The notes: generated by a model from the letters alone, not told the origin. DNA of 64,000 nucleotides from Xylophilus sp. GW821-FHT01B05 (GCA_038961845.1 CP152408.1:3596001-3660000); one strand, 5' to 3'. Positions 44,480 through 53,728 are shown, counted from the stretch's first letter. Numbers and translations are program-made.

Positions 44480-44503
44480 TTCCTGGCCGCAAGCGGCCAG
44501 GAA
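44480..44503. terminator. Hairpin between convergent rhodanese and rhlE genes
   Basis: A perfect 11-bp stem (TTCCTGGCCGC with its complement) and a 2-nt loop lie 14 nt after the rhodanese stop and 6 nt before the rhlE stop. No T-run follows, so it may be a termination or 3'-end-protecting structure serving both genes. Confidence 0.5.
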
Positions 44504-44508
44504 TGTCT

Positions 44509-46008
44509 TCAGCTGACCGGCTGCGCCGCCTTGAACAGGGCGGCAAGCTTGCGCTTGGGCTTGATGTTGGCCGAGACGCGCGGGCCGGCGGACTTGGCGG
44601 CGGCCTCCCAGACCGGCGCTTCTTCACGCACGTTGGATTCGTAAGGCTGCTCGAAGAACGGATCGCGCGGGGCCGACGGCGCGCGGATGTAGCGCTGCTC
44701 ACGCACGGCACGCGGCTCGCCCACGGAAGGCCGCTGCTCACGTGGTTCACGCGACTCGCGCGGTGGCACTTCACGGCGGCTGCCGCCTTGGGCTTCAGCG
44801 GCTTCGCCTTCGCCACGGTACAGGCGGCGCCCGTCGTTGATGCGGCCGCGTGGGCGATCGTCGTCGAACTCGACCGGCTCGATCTCGAACTTGGTCTTGA
44901 TCAGCTTCTCGATGTCGGCGGCCAGGCGCGCGTCGTTCGGGCCGCTGCCGACAAAGGTCACGGCCAGACCAGAGGCGCCGGCACGGCCGGTGCGGCCGAT
45001 GCGGTGCACATAGTCTTCGGCGTTGAAGGGGATGTCGAAGTTGAACACCGCCGGCACGTCCTTGATGTCCAGGCCGCGCGCGGCGACGTCGGTGCACACC
45101 AGCAGATCGACTTCACCCTTCTTGAACGCGTCGAGTGCCTTCAGGCGCTCGTCCTGGCTCTTGTCGCCATGCAGGGCGGTGGTCTTCAGGCCTTCACGCT
45201 CCAGTGCGCGCGCCAGGCGGGCGCAACCGAGCTTGCTGTTGACGAAGACGAAGGCCTGCTTGATGCCGCGCTGGCGCAGGATCTGGTGCAGCGCGCGGCG
45301 CTTGTCGTCGTCGCTGACGCTGAAGAAATGCTGCTCGACGGTAGAGGCAGTGGCATTGGAGCGCGCCACCTCGATGGTCACCGGGTCTTGCAGGTAGCTG
45401 CTGGCCAGGCGCTTGATCTCGGGCGAGAAGGTGGCCGAGAACAGCAGCGTGGTGCGGGTCTTGGGCAGGTAGGACAGGATGCGCTGCAGGTCCGGCAGGA
45501 AGCCGATGTCCAGCATGCGGTCGGCCTCGTCGAGCACCACGTACTCGACCTGGTTGAGCACCGCGTTCTTGGCTTCGATGTGGTCCAGCAGGCGGCCGGG
45601 CGTGGCCACCAGCACTTCGACGCCGCGCTTCAACTCAGCGGTCTGCGGCTTCATGTCCATGCCACCGAACACCACTGCGCTGCGCAGGTTGGTGTGCTTG
45701 GCGTAGAGCTTGACCTGTTGCGCGACCTGGTCGGCCAGCTCGCGCGTGGGCAGCAGCACCAGCGCCCGCACCGGGTGGCGCGCGGGCGAGGCGGAAGCGT
45801 TCTCGTGCTTGAGCAGGCGCTGCAGCAAGGGCAGCGAAAACGCCGCCGTCTTGCCTGTGCCGGTCTGGGCGGCGCCCATCACGTCGCGCCCTTCAAGCAC
45901 CACTGGAATTGCCTGCGCCTGAATTGGCGTCATGCTTTCGTAGCCCATCTCTGCTACGGCGCGGGCAAGTGGTTCAGCCAGCGCGAGGTTCGAAAAAGAG
46001 GTCGTCAT
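44509..46008 (-). CDS. rhlE: DEAD-box ATP-dependent RNA helicase, RhlE-like
   Basis: 499-aa RNA helicase with the full motif set: GYESMTPIQAQAIPVVL (Q motif), AQTGTGKTAAFSLPL, LVLLPTRELADQV, VLVATPGRLLDH, VVLDEADRMLDIGF, LLFSATFSPEI and HRIGRTGRAG. After residue about 370 comes an Arg/Glu-rich low-complexity tail (EPREQRPSVGEPRAVREQRY) ending in KPKRKLAALFKAAQP, typical of RhlE. Such helicases remodel rRNA or mRNA, often in the cold. Start 46008 (MTTSFSNLALAEPLARAVAE) is at the conserved N-terminus. Convergent with the rhodanese gene. Confidence 0.92.
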   Translation of the reverse strand: MTTSFSNLALAEPLARAVAEMGYESMTPIQAQAIPVVLEGRDVMGAAQTGTGKTAAFSLPLLQRLLKHENASASPARHPVRALVLLPTRELADQVAQQVKLYAKHTNLRSAVVFGGMDMKPQTAELKRGVEVLVATPGRLLDHIEAKNAVLNQVEYVVLDEADRMLDIGFLPDLQRILSYLPKTRTTLLFSATFSPEIKRLASSYLQDPVTIEVARSNATASTVEQHFFSVSDDDKRRALHQILRQRGIKQAFVFVNSKLGCARLARALEREGLKTTALHGDKSQDERLKALDAFKKGEVDLLVCTDVAARGLDIKDVPAVFNFDIPFNAEDYVHRIGRTGRAGASGLAVTFVGSGPNDARLAADIEKLIKTKFEIEPVEFDDDRPRGRINDGRRLYRGEGEAAEAQGGSRREVPPRESREPREQRPSVGEPRAVREQRYIRAPSAPRDPFFEQPYESNVREEAPVWEAAAKSAGPRVSANIKPKRKLAALFKAAQPVS

Positions 46009-46082
46009 GTAGCCCGCTATTGTCGCATTGCCGCAAAAAATGGCAGCAACCACAGCACCTGTAGGTGTTGCGCGGGAGAAAC

Positions 46083-46137
46083 GCTTCTATTTTTATAGCT
46101 ACAAGCCGGCGTGCAGACTGCGTTTCAGGCACTTTTC
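46083..46137 (-). repeat. Degenerate family B gene-end repeat after the metallopeptidase gene
   Basis: In the sense of the metallopeptidase gene the TAA stop is followed directly by GAAAAGTGCC, a diverged centre, then GGCTTGTAGCTATAAAAATAG. The flanks match family B but the AGCCCAGG stem is largely lost. Confidence 0.5.
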
Positions 46138-47034
46138 TTATAAATTCTTGGCATTGAAGGTGTCGCAGACACGCATGTCACCGCCCTGGTAACCGGCGCC
46201 AAACCAGCGCTGGCGCTGGGCGCTGGAGCCGTGGGTGAAGCTGTCCGGGACCACAGCGCGGCCGGCCGAGCGCTGCAGGGTGTCGTCGCCGATCTTCTGC
46301 GCGGCGTTCATGGCGGCCTCGATGTCGCCCGGCTCCAGCCAGTGCTTGGACTCTTGCGAGTGGTAGGCCCAGACGCCGGCAAAGCAGTCGGCCTGCAGCT
46401 CTACGCGCACGCTCATGGCGTTGTTCTGGGTCTGGCTCAGGCGCTGGCGCATGCCATCGACCTTGGCGGTGATGCCCAGCTCGTCCTGCACGTGGTGGCC
46501 AACTTCATGCGCGATCACGTAGGCCTGCGCAAACACGCCCGGTGCGCCGAGCTGGTTCTTGAGCGTGTCGTAGAAGGCCAGGTCGATGTAGACCTTCTTG
46601 TCGCCCGGGCAATAGAAAGGCCCCATGGCCGCCTGGCCGGTGCCGCAGGCCGTGGGCGTGGCACCGCGGAACAGCACCAGCCGCGGCGGGTGGTAGGTGG
46701 CGCCCTGCGCCTGGAACAGCTGGCCCCAGACCACTTCGGTGTTGCGCAGCACGGTCGAGACAAAAGCCGCCTGCTGGTCGTTCTTGGGCGGCGCATGCGC
46801 CGGGCCCTGCTGTTGCTGCACCTGCGGTGCCGGCGAGCCGCCGCTCAGCAGCCCCAGCACCGTCAACGGATTGATGCCAAAGACCCAGCCCGCCAGCAGC
46901 GCCACCACCACGGTGCCCACGCCGACACTGCGCCCGCCGATGGGGAAACCGCCGCCACCGCCAAAGCCGCCACCACCGCCCTGGTCGCGGCGGTCTTCCA
47001 CGTTGTCAGATTGTTCGTTGCCTTCCCAGCGCAT
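46138..47034 (-). CDS. Neutral zinc metallopeptidase, YpfJ family
   Basis: 298-aa membrane-anchored protein. A Gly-rich N-terminus (QGGGGGFGGGGG) precedes one membrane segment (SVGVGTVVVALLAGWVFGI, residues about 36-54) and a zinc-peptidase-like domain with the HExxH motif in AYVIAHEVGHHVQDELG (near residue 175) and VELQADCFAGVWAYH. SFTHGSSAQRQRWFGAGYQ ends the family signature. Substrates are unknown. An AAGGAG site fixes the start at 47034. It is monocistronic, divergent from pcp. Confidence 0.9.
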   Translation of the reverse strand: MRWEGNEQSDNVEDRRDQGGGGGFGGGGGFPIGGRSVGVGTVVVALLAGWVFGINPLTVLGLLSGGSPAPQVQQQQGPAHAPPKNDQQAAFVSTVLRNTEVVWGQLFQAQGATYHPPRLVLFRGATPTACGTGQAAMGPFYCPGDKKVYIDLAFYDTLKNQLGAPGVFAQAYVIAHEVGHHVQDELGITAKVDGMRQRLSQTQNNAMSVRVELQADCFAGVWAYHSQESKHWLEPGDIEAAMNAAQKIGDDTLQRSAGRAVVPDSFTHGSSAQRQRWFGAGYQGGDMRVCDTFNAKNL

Positions 47035-47159
47035 GGTCTTCTCCTTCCCGGCGCCTGCGGCCGGTGATGCGCGATGGTAGCCCCGAGGGCGCGGGGCCCG
47101 GGAGCGGGTTGCCAACGGTAGCAAATCCCTGACTGATCTACAGTGCTCACCACACCACC

Positions 47160-47777
47160 ATGCCGCCCTCCTCTACCCATCCGCGCGCCCCTGTGCTGGT
47201 CACCGGCTTCGAGCCTTTTGGCGGCGCGCTGCACAACCCCAGCCTGCAGATCGCGCAGGCGCTCGATGGCCGCCGTGTGGCGGGCCGGCGCGTGGTGGGC
47301 GCGGTGCTGCCCACGGTTTTTGGCACTGCGGCCAAGCAGTTGCTGGCGCTGGTGGAGCAACACCGGCCGGCGCTGGTGCTGTGCCTGGGCCAGGCCGGTG
47401 GCCGCGCGGCGATGTCTTTCGAGCGGGTGGCGATCAACTTGGACGACGCCGGCATCCCCGACAACGCCGGCGCGCAGCCCCGGGACCGGCCAGTGCTGCC
47501 GGGCGGCCCGGCTGCCTACTTCGCCACCGTGCCAGTGAAGGCCATGCATGCGGCGCTGTGCGCCGCCGGCCTGCCGGCCGAGCTGTCGAGCAGCGCCGGC
47601 AGCTTTGTCTGCAACCACGTGTTCTATGCGCTGCTGCATGCGCTGGCGGCACAGCCGGCCCGCGTGCCGGCGGGCTTCATCCACCTGCCCTGGCTACCGG
47701 AGCAAGGCACGCCAGCGCTGCCGCTGGCGGAGATGCTGCGCGGTGCGGAGCTGGCGATTGGCGCGGCGCTGGCCTAA
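47160..47777 (+). CDS. pcp: Pyroglutamyl-peptidase I
   Basis: 205-aa cysteine peptidase (C15) removing N-terminal pyroglutamate. It begins with VLVTGFEPFGGALHNPSLQI. The catalytic Glu is in FERVAINLDDAGIPDN (near residue 88), Cys in SSAGSFVCNHVFYALL (near 151) and His in GFIHLPWLPEQ (near 174); all three are present. The length fits the family (about 210 aa). The stop overlaps that of the convergent aldo/keto reductase gene by 4 nt (CTAA). Confidence 0.93.
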   Translation: MPPSSTHPRAPVLVTGFEPFGGALHNPSLQIAQALDGRRVAGRRVVGAVLPTVFGTAAKQLLALVEQHRPALVLCLGQAGGRAAMSFERVAINLDDAGIPDNAGAQPRDRPVLPGGPAAYFATVPVKAMHAALCAAGLPAELSSSAGSFVCNHVFYALLHALAAQPARVPAGFIHLPWLPEQGTPALPLAEMLRGAELAIGAALA

Positions 47778-48781
47778 CGAGCCGCGTCGCCGAAGCGGTA
47801 CTCGTGCGTGAGCACGTCGAGCTTTGCCTTCAGCGCGGGTTCGATCTTGTAGCTGGCCGCAGCCAATGTCTGGTCGAGCTGCTCGGGCCGGCTGGCGCCC
47901 AGCAGCGGCGCGGTGATCAGCGGGTTGGCCATCACCCAGGCCACGGCCAGTGTGGACAGCGGCACGCCGGCTTCTGCCGCCAGTTGCGACAACTGCTCCA
48001 CCGTGGCGAAAGAGCGCTCGTTCCAGTAGCGCTCCTGGTAGCGGTCGGCTGCGGTGCCCAGCGTGAAGCGCGTGCCCTCGGTGGGCGCGCTGCCGGCGCG
48101 GTGCTTACCGGTCAGCAGGCCGCCGGCCAGCGGGTTGTAGGGGATCACGCCCAGGCCGGTTTCGGCCACCAGGGGCAGCAGCTCGCGCTCGATCTCGCGA
48201 AACAAGAGGCTGTAGCGCGGCTGGACGGAGACAAAGCTCGCCACCCGCAGCAACTCGGCCCGGCCCAGCGCCAGGGCCAGCCGGTAGGCCAGGAAGTTGG
48301 ACACGCCGACATAGCGCGCGCGGCCCGAGCGCACGATGGTGTCGAGTGCCTCCAGCGTCTCGTCCAACGGCGTGGCCGGGTCGTCCATGTGCAGTTGGTA
48401 CAGGTCCACGTAGTCGGTCTGCAGGCGGCGCAGCGAGGCGTCGATGGCGTCCAGCAGGTGCTTGCGCGAGGCGCCCTGGTTCCAGTTCTGCGGGCCGACG
48501 CGGCCAACCGCCTTGGTCGCCAGCACGAACTGGCCACGCCGACCGGGTGCGGCGCGCAGCCAGCGGCCAAGGATTTCTTCGGTGCGCCCGACGGTGTCCA
48601 GCGCGCCGCCCAGCGGGTAGACGTCGGCGGTGTCCAGGAAGTTGATGCCGCCGGCGGCGGCCTTGTCCAAGATCTGCTGCGCGACTGCTTCTTCGGTCTG
48701 CAGGCCGAAGGTCATGGTGCCCAGGGCAAGGCGGGACACGACAAGGCCGGTGCGGCCCAGGCGGGTGGTGGGAAGGCTCAT
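47774..48781 (-). CDS. Aldo/keto reductase
   Basis: 335-aa NADPH-dependent TIM-barrel oxidoreductase. The catalytic Asp and Tyr are in NFLDTADVYPLGGALDTVGR, Lys in FVLATKAVGRVGPQNW and His in LYQLHMDDPATPLDETLEAL; VIPYNPLAGGLLTGKH is the usual C-terminal loop. It most resembles the YajO/potassium-channel-beta-like group of AKRs, which act on varied aldehydes. No operon partner: it is convergent with pcp, and upstream lies a small hypothetical gene. Confidence 0.9.
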   Translation of the reverse strand: MSLPTTRLGRTGLVVSRLALGTMTFGLQTEEAVAQQILDKAAAGGINFLDTADVYPLGGALDTVGRTEEILGRWLRAAPGRRGQFVLATKAVGRVGPQNWNQGASRKHLLDAIDASLRRLQTDYVDLYQLHMDDPATPLDETLEALDTIVRSGRARYVGVSNFLAYRLALALGRAELLRVASFVSVQPRYSLLFREIERELLPLVAETGLGVIPYNPLAGGLLTGKHRAGSAPTEGTRFTLGTAADRYQERYWNERSFATVEQLSQLAAEAGVPLSTLAVAWVMANPLITAPLLGASRPEQLDQTLAAASYKIEPALKAKLDVLTHEYRFGDAAR

Positions 48782-48871
48782 ACGGATTCCTGAAAAGACC
48801 CGGCGCCAGGGCCGGTAGGACGGGCGAATGCGTCGCCGATCCTAGTCCGTGTTGCGATAACGCGCTGAGCG

Positions 48872-49144
48872 TCAGTGCGTCGACACGGCGCCGCCGTCCA
48901 GGCTGGCGACTTTCTCGCGCACGCAGGCTTCAAGCGCGCCGATGCGGGTGCTGACCGTGCAGCGCAGCAGCGCCGCGCAATCGGTGCGGGCCTGCGCGTC
49001 TATGGTGCTGCGGCGCGGTGCCACGTCCTGCGCCATCACAAGGCCGGAGGCGCCGAGCTGGATCGCGAGCAACACGGTGCAGACACTGCCCACCACGATG
49101 GCAAGCGGCGCATCGATCAGTTGGAGCAGGTTCTTGAAGGACAT
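48872..49144 (-). CDS. Hypothetical small membrane protein
   Basis: 90-aa protein with one hydrophobic segment (APLAIVVGSVCTVLLAIQLG, residues about 12-31), then a soluble tail with three Cys (TDCAALLRCTVS, LEACVREK). No family is recognised. AGAGG precedes the ATG, codon usage looks like that of its neighbours, and the 90- and 106-bp flanks hold nothing else, so it is probably real. It could be an exported or membrane-tethered small protein. Confidence 0.5.
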   Translation of the reverse strand: MSFKNLLQLIDAPLAIVVGSVCTVLLAIQLGASGLVMAQDVAPRRSTIDAQARTDCAALLRCTVSTRIGALEACVREKVASLDGGAVSTH

Positions 49145-49250
49145 GGCGGGCCTCTGCGTTGCATGCTCGCCATCCTAGATTTGTAAGCGCACGCGTGGCC
49201 GTCGTAAATCGCGTATCCAGTTGTAGGACAAGCGGCCAGGCGACCGGTGG

Positions 49251-49817
49251 TCAGGCGCGTGGCAGTGTCACGCCGTGCTGGCCCTGGTACTTGCCGCCGC
49301 GGTCCTTGTAGCTGGTTTCGCAGACCTCGTCGCTCTCGAAGAACAGCACCTGCGCGCAGCCCTCGCCCGCATAGATCTTGGCCGGCAGCGGCGTGGTGTT
49401 GCTGAACTCCAGCGTCACATAGCCTTCCCACTCGGGCTCGAACGGCGTGACGTTGACGATGATGCCGCAGCGCGCGTAGGTGCTCTTGCCCAGGCAGATG
49501 GTGAGCACGTTGCGCGGGATGCGGAAGTACTCGACGGTGCGCGCCAGCGCAAAGCTGTTGGGCGGGATGATGCAGTGGTCGCCGTGGAAGTCGACGAAGC
49601 TCTTTTCGTCGAAGTTCTTGGGGTCGACCACGGTGCTGTGGATGTTGGTGAAGACCTTGAATTCAGGTGCGCAGCGGATGTCGTAGCCGTAGCTGCTGGT
49701 GCCGTAGCTGATGATCTTCTTGCCGTCCTGCTGGCGGATCTGGCCAGGCTCGAAGGGCTCGATCATGCCGGTCTGCTCGGCCATGCGGCGGATCCACTTG
49801 TCGCTTTTGATGCTCAT
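49251..49817 (-). CDS. dcd: dCTP deaminase
   Basis: Homotrimeric enzyme converting dCTP to dUTP for dTMP synthesis. The 188-aa protein matches the family length. Signatures are [73 protein letters not shown] with the catalytic Glu, and [13 protein letters not shown]. Start 49817 is the ATG before the conserved N-terminus; 16 upstream codons are also open. A family B repeat separates it from guaD. Confidence 0.95.
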   Translation of the reverse strand: MSIKSDKWIRRMAEQTGMIEPFEPGQIRQQDGKKIISYGTSSYGYDIRCAPEFKVFTNIHSTVVDPKNFDEKSFVDFHGDHCIIPPNSFALARTVEYFRIPRNVLTICLGKSTYARCGIIVNVTPFEPEWEGYVTLEFSNTTPLPAKIYAGEGCAQVLFFESDEVCETSYKDRGGKYQGQHGVTLPRA

Positions 49818-49873
49818 GTTGGCGCTTTTCCGGCTTGCAAAGATGGGGGGCGATTGTCGCACCAATCCAAGCT

Positions 49874-49937
49874 CCCAAATAAATAGCTAAAAGCCCAGGC
49901 TGCACCTGGGCTAAAGGCCTATTTGGCTTATATTTTT
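49874..49937 (-). repeat. Family B gene-end repeat downstream of guaD
   Basis: In guaD sense: CCAAAAAATATAAGCC, AAATAGGCC, stem AGCCCAGG, 5-nt loop, CCTGGGCT, TTTTAGCTATTTATTTGG. It begins about 15 nt after the guaD stop and fills the guaD-dcd gap. The T-rich tail after the stem fits a terminator. Confidence 0.7.
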
Positions 49938-49952
49938 TGGGCAAGGCGCCCG

Positions 49953-51236
49953 TCACGCCCCGGCGATGACGGTGCGGGCGATGAGGCGGTCGTCGCCCAG
50001 CACGATCATGGCGAACAGCAGCTCGTCCAGGCTTTGCGCCTGGGCGGTGCGCCGCGCCAGCAGCGGCGTGGCGGCCGGGTCGAGCACGACGAAGTCGGCC
50101 TCACAGCCGGGCTGCAGGTTGCCGACCACGCCGCCCAGCCCCAGCGCTGCGGCGGCGCCGGCCGTGTGCTGCCACCACAGTTGCTGCGGCGACAGGCTCA
50201 GGCCCTGCTTGGCCTGGCCTTCGCGGCCCACGTAGTAGGCCGCCAGCATGGTGCGAAACGGGCTGAAGCTGGTGCCGCCGCCCACGTCGCTGGCCAGGCC
50301 GTAGCCAAAGCCGGCGCGGTCGGCGCCGGCGTAGTCGAAGAAGCCGCTGCCCAGGAACAGGTTGCTGGTCGGGCTGACGGCGGCGACGGTGCTGCGCTCA
50401 TGCATCAGGGCGCGGTCTGCGTCGTCGAAATGGATGCAGTGGGCGTACACCGCGCGCTCGCGCATCAGGCCGAAGTCGTCATACACCGCCAGGTAGCTGC
50501 GCGACTGGGGGAACAGCTCGCGTGCCCAGGCGATCTCAGCCAGGTTCTCGGCCACGTGCGACTGGATCCAGGTGCTGGGGTATTGCGCGGCCAAGTCGCC
50601 CGCGCCGCGCAATTGGGCCTCTGTGCTGGTGGGAGCGAAGCGCGGCGTGATGGCATAGCCCAGGCGGTCCACGCCATGCCATTTGCGGATCAAGGCTTCG
50701 GTGTCCTGCAGGCTTTGCTCGGTCTGGTCGCGCACGCCGTCGGGCGAATGGCGGTCTTGCAGCACCTTGCCGGTGATGAGGCGCATCTGGCGGCGCTGGG
50801 CCTCGGCAAACAAGGCATCGACCGACTGCGGGTGCGAGGTGGCAAAGGTCAGCGCGGTGGTGACGCCGTTGCGCAGCAGCTCGTCGGCGAAGAAGGTGGC
50901 GACCTCGGCGGCGTAGGCCGGGTCGGTGAAGCGCGACTCGTGCGGGAAGGTGTAGGTCTCCAGCCAGGGCAGCAGGCCTTCGGCCGGCGCGCCAATGATG
51001 TCGGTCTGCGGGTAGTGGATGTGCATGTCGACAAAACCGGGCGCAAGGATGCGGCCGGGCAGCCGCTCGACCGCCAGGCCGGGGTACTGCGCGGCCAGTG
51101 CGTTGTAGGGGCCTGCGGCCTGCACCACCTGCTTGCCATTGGCGTCGGGGCCGGTGACCAGCAGGCCGTCTTCCTCGTACTGGGCGGAACGGTCGGGGGC
51201 AAAGCGGAGGATGGCGGCGCGGTAGGCTTTTTGCAT
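49953..51236 (-). CDS. guaD: Guanine deaminase
   Basis: Zn-dependent amidohydrolase converting guanine to xanthine. The 427-aa protein has the metal-binding PGFVDMHIHYPQTDIIGAPA, the substrate loop WLETYTFPHESRF, WIQSHVAENLAEI, AVYAHCIHFDDADRALM and the Asp in GLASDVGGGTSFSPFRTM. The length fits GuaD (about 435 aa). Start 51236 (MQKAYRAAILRFAPD) is the conserved N-terminus; the open frame continues antisense to the next gene and is not coding. It is divergent from an MHS transporter gene (114 bp), which could carry a purine but is not of the usual purine-permease family. Confidence 0.93.
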   Translation of the reverse strand: MQKAYRAAILRFAPDRSAQYEEDGLLVTGPDANGKQVVQAAGPYNALAAQYPGLAVERLPGRILAPGFVDMHIHYPQTDIIGAPAEGLLPWLETYTFPHESRFTDPAYAAEVATFFADELLRNGVTTALTFATSHPQSVDALFAEAQRRQMRLITGKVLQDRHSPDGVRDQTEQSLQDTEALIRKWHGVDRLGYAITPRFAPTSTEAQLRGAGDLAAQYPSTWIQSHVAENLAEIAWARELFPQSRSYLAVYDDFGLMRERAVYAHCIHFDDADRALMHERSTVAAVSPTSNLFLGSGFFDYAGADRAGFGYGLASDVGGGTSFSPFRTMLAAYYVGREGQAKQGLSLSPQQLWWQHTAGAAAALGLGGVVGNLQPGCEADFVVLDPAATPLLARRTAQAQSLDELLFAMIVLGDDRLIARTVIAGA

Positions 51237-51350
51237 GGGGGGCGAGCTTACGCGGACCGCGCCGGGGCCGGATACGGGCGCGGCAATAGCGGCTATCTGG
51301 CGCCGGGCATGGCGACAATCGCACACACACGAATACGCACTGGAGACCTG

Positions 51351-52703
51351 ATGAGCACCGCCCAGCCCCCGACCCCGCGCCCAGCGGGGCCCCACGCCAA
51401 CGCCGTCTTCGACCCGGCGGCAGAGCGCCGCGCTCGCAAGGCCGCGCTCAGCAGCTTTGCCGGCGCGGTGGTCGACTGGTATGACTTCTTGCTCTACGGC
51501 ATCACCGCGGCGCTGGTCTTCAATACCGAGTTCTTTCCCAAAGTCAGCCCGACCATGGGCACGCTGGCGGCCTTTGCCACTTTTGGCGTGGGCTTTTTGT
51601 TCCGGCCGCTGGGCGGCATCGTGTTTGGCCATTTCGGCGACCGCCTGGGCCGCAAGCAGATGCTGGCGCTGACGGTGGTCATCATGGGCCTGGCCACCAC
51701 GCTGATTGGCCTGCTGCCTACCTTTGCCTCGGCCGGCTGGTGGGCGCCGGCGATGCTGGTGGCACTGCGTGCTATCCAGGGCTTTGCCGTGGGCGGCGAA
51801 TGGGGCGGCGCAGCCTTGATGGCGGTGGAAAGCGCACCGCCCAAGAAGAAGGCGCTCTACAGCAGCGGCGTGCAGATCGGCTACTCGGTAGGCCTGATCC
51901 TGGCCACCGGCGCGGTCTGGCTGGTGAACCATTTCGCCGGCAGCGAGGGCTTCAAGGAATGGGGCTGGCGCCTGCCCTTCCTGTTCAGCGTGGTGCTGGT
52001 GGGCATTGGCGTCTGGGTGCGCTCCAGCGTCGAGGAAACGCCCGAATTTCTGGAGAAGGTGAAGGCCCGCAAGAGCGTAGCCAAGCAGCGCAGCCTGCCC
52101 TTCTTCGAGGCCGTGCGCCGCCACCCCAAGGCCTTTGCGCTGATCATCGCGCTGCGGCTGGTGGAGCTGTTCACCATGTACATCGTGACCACCTTCGCGC
52201 TGAGCTACTCGACCACGCAACTAGGCATGCCGCGCGAGTTCATCCTGGGCATAGGCTTCCTGGTGGGCGCGCTGGGCATCGTGACGATCCCGCTGTTCGC
52301 CTGGCTGGCCGACAGCTATGGCCGCCGCCGCATCTACATCACCGGCTGCGTGGTCGGCCTGCTGGCGGCCGTGCCCTTCTTCATGGCGCTGGAGGCGGGC
52401 TCGGTGGTGGGCACAGTGATCTTCGCGGTGCTGCTGGTGAACCTTGCCCATGACATGGCGGTCAGCGTGCAGCAGCCCATGTTCACCGAGATGTTCGGCA
52501 CCGAATACCGCTACAGCGGCGCCGGCGTGGGCTACCAGGTGGCCAGTGCGGTGGGTGGCGGCTTCACGCCCTTCATCGCTGCGGCCCTCTCAGGGCTGAC
52601 CGGCGGCTCGTGGCACTTGGTGGCGGCCTATCTGGCCGTGGGCTGCCTGGTCTCGGGCATCGTGGCCGCACGCATGAAGAGCGCGCATATCCAGGCGACA
52701 TGA
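51351..52703 (+). CDS. MHS-family (metabolite:H+ symporter) MFS transporter
   Basis: 450-aa, 12-TM major facilitator of the metabolite:H+ symporter group (ShiA/ProP/KgtP-like). It has SFAGAVVDWYDFLLYG in TM1, the MFS motif FGHFGDRLGRKQML in the TM2-3 loop, AIQGFAVGGEWGGAALMAVE in TM5 and WLADSYGRRRIY in the second half. Substrates of the group include shikimate, betaine, 2-oxoglutarate and citrate; the specificity here is unknown. TGGAGACCTG precedes the start at 51351. It is divergent from guaD and followed by an unrelated zinc-ribbon/Sel1 gene. Confidence 0.9.
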   Translation: MSTAQPPTPRPAGPHANAVFDPAAERRARKAALSSFAGAVVDWYDFLLYGITAALVFNTEFFPKVSPTMGTLAAFATFGVGFLFRPLGGIVFGHFGDRLGRKQMLALTVVIMGLATTLIGLLPTFASAGWWAPAMLVALRAIQGFAVGGEWGGAALMAVESAPPKKKALYSSGVQIGYSVGLILATGAVWLVNHFAGSEGFKEWGWRLPFLFSVVLVGIGVWVRSSVEETPEFLEKVKARKSVAKQRSLPFFEAVRRHPKAFALIIALRLVELFTMYIVTTFALSYSTTQLGMPREFILGIGFLVGALGIVTIPLFAWLADSYGRRRIYITGCVVGLLAAVPFFMALEAGSVVGTVIFAVLLVNLAHDMAVSVQQPMFTEMFGTEYRYSGAGVGYQVASAVGGGFTPFIAAALSGLTGGSWHLVAAYLAVGCLVSGIVAARMKSAHIQAT

Positions 52704-52756
52704 GGCGATGTGCCACAGGCACGCACGACAATGCGCGCAACCTGAAGGGCAATGGA

Positions 52757-53728
52757 ATGGCGGACGACACAAACTGGACGCTGGTGCAAGACGCACCCGC
52801 AGCAGCCACAACGACACAAGGCCGGGTCTGCCCCAAGTGCAGCTACGCGCGCCAGGCGAGCGACTCTGCCCCTGCCTGGCAGTGCCCGCGCTGCCAGGTC
52901 GCCTACGACAAGGTGCTGGCGAACGCCGGCACGCGGCGCCCTTCGCCGCGCCCAGCACAAGCGGCACGGCCCGAGGCACCGGGCCGGGGCCGCTGGCTCG
53001 TGGTGCTGCTGGCCCTGGCGCTGGCCGGCGGCGCGGGCTGGAAATGGTGGACCACGCGCCCGCCCAGCGCCCAGGCATTGGCGGCCCAGGCCGAAGCCCG
53101 GGCCCGCACCGCGCAGATCGACAACTTGAACCAGCAGGCCGCCGCCGACACACAACTGGCGCAGGCCGAAACCCAGGTGCGCCAGAGCCGCTCACCGCAG
53201 GCGCTGGACACCATCCGCAACTTTGCCGACCAGGGCAATACCCGCGCCATGGTGCTGCTGGCCAGCCTGCACCGCAGCGGCGCGGGCCTGCCCAAGGACC
53301 ATGGCCTGGAGATGGAATGGCTGCGCAAGGCCGCCAACGAAGGCTCGGCGCTGGCCATGGTCAACCTGGGCTATGTGTATGAAAAAGGCCTGGGCGAGCC
53401 GCAGAACTACGAGCAGGCCGCCGACTGGTACGGCAAGGCCGCGCGCCAGGGCGACGGCGCCGGGCTGCTGTGCCTGGGCGCCCTGCATGCCGTCGGCGTG
53501 CCCGGCGCCGCCAAAGACCCGGTGCGCGCCGCCATGCTGCTGGACCTGGCCCACCGCGAGTTCACGCGCAGCGCCGGCAGCAACGACTCCCTGGTGCCAG
53601 ACCGCAAGACGCCGTTCTGGGCCTTTGGCATCCTGCAAACGCTGCAGAAAACCATGTCGCCGGTAGAGATCGTGAAAGCCAGGGAACTGGCCGACGCCTG
53701 GCAACCCGGCCAGCCGTTTGGAAGCTGA
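52757..53728 (+). CDS. Zinc-ribbon, single-TM, Sel1-repeat protein
   Basis: 323-aa protein. An N-terminal zinc ribbon (CPKCSYARQASDSAPAWQCP with a second CxxC pair; residues about 25-50) is followed by a Pro/Ala-rich linker, one membrane segment (RWLVVLLALALAGGAGWKWW, about 77-96) and an extracytoplasmic part with a coiled stretch and Sel1/TPR repeats (ARAMVLLASLHRSGAGLPKD-type; ALAMVNLGYVYEKGLGEPQN; GAGLLCLGALHAVG). Sel1 repeats usually mediate protein contacts. The combination suggests a cytoplasmic sensor or anchor linked to a periplasmic scaffold; its function is unknown. Start 52757 gives the MADDTNW N-terminus; a nearby ATG at 52752 is in another frame. Confidence 0.75.
   Translation: MADDTNWTLVQDAPAAATTTQGRVCPKCSYARQASDSAPAWQCPRCQVAYDKVLANAGTRRPSPRPAQAARPEAPGRGRWLVVLLALALAGGAGWKWWTTRPPSAQALAAQAEARARTAQIDNLNQQAAADTQLAQAETQVRQSRSPQALDTIRNFADQGNTRAMVLLASLHRSGAGLPKDHGLEMEWLRKAANEGSALAMVNLGYVYEKGLGEPQNYEQAADWYGKAARQGDGAGLLCLGALHAVGVPGAAKDPVRAAMLLDLAHREFTRSAGSNDSLVPDRKTPFWAFGILQTLQKTMSPVEIVKARELADAWQPGQPFGS

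Noticed and set aside
49923..51350. Extension of the MHS transporter to 926 codons
   Set aside because: The upstream part is antisense to guaD; the transporter starts at 51351 with a good ribosome-binding site.
51237..52220. Extension of guaD to a 755-codon protein
   Set aside because: The extra N-terminal part is antisense to the MHS transporter gene; GuaD homology starts at 51236.
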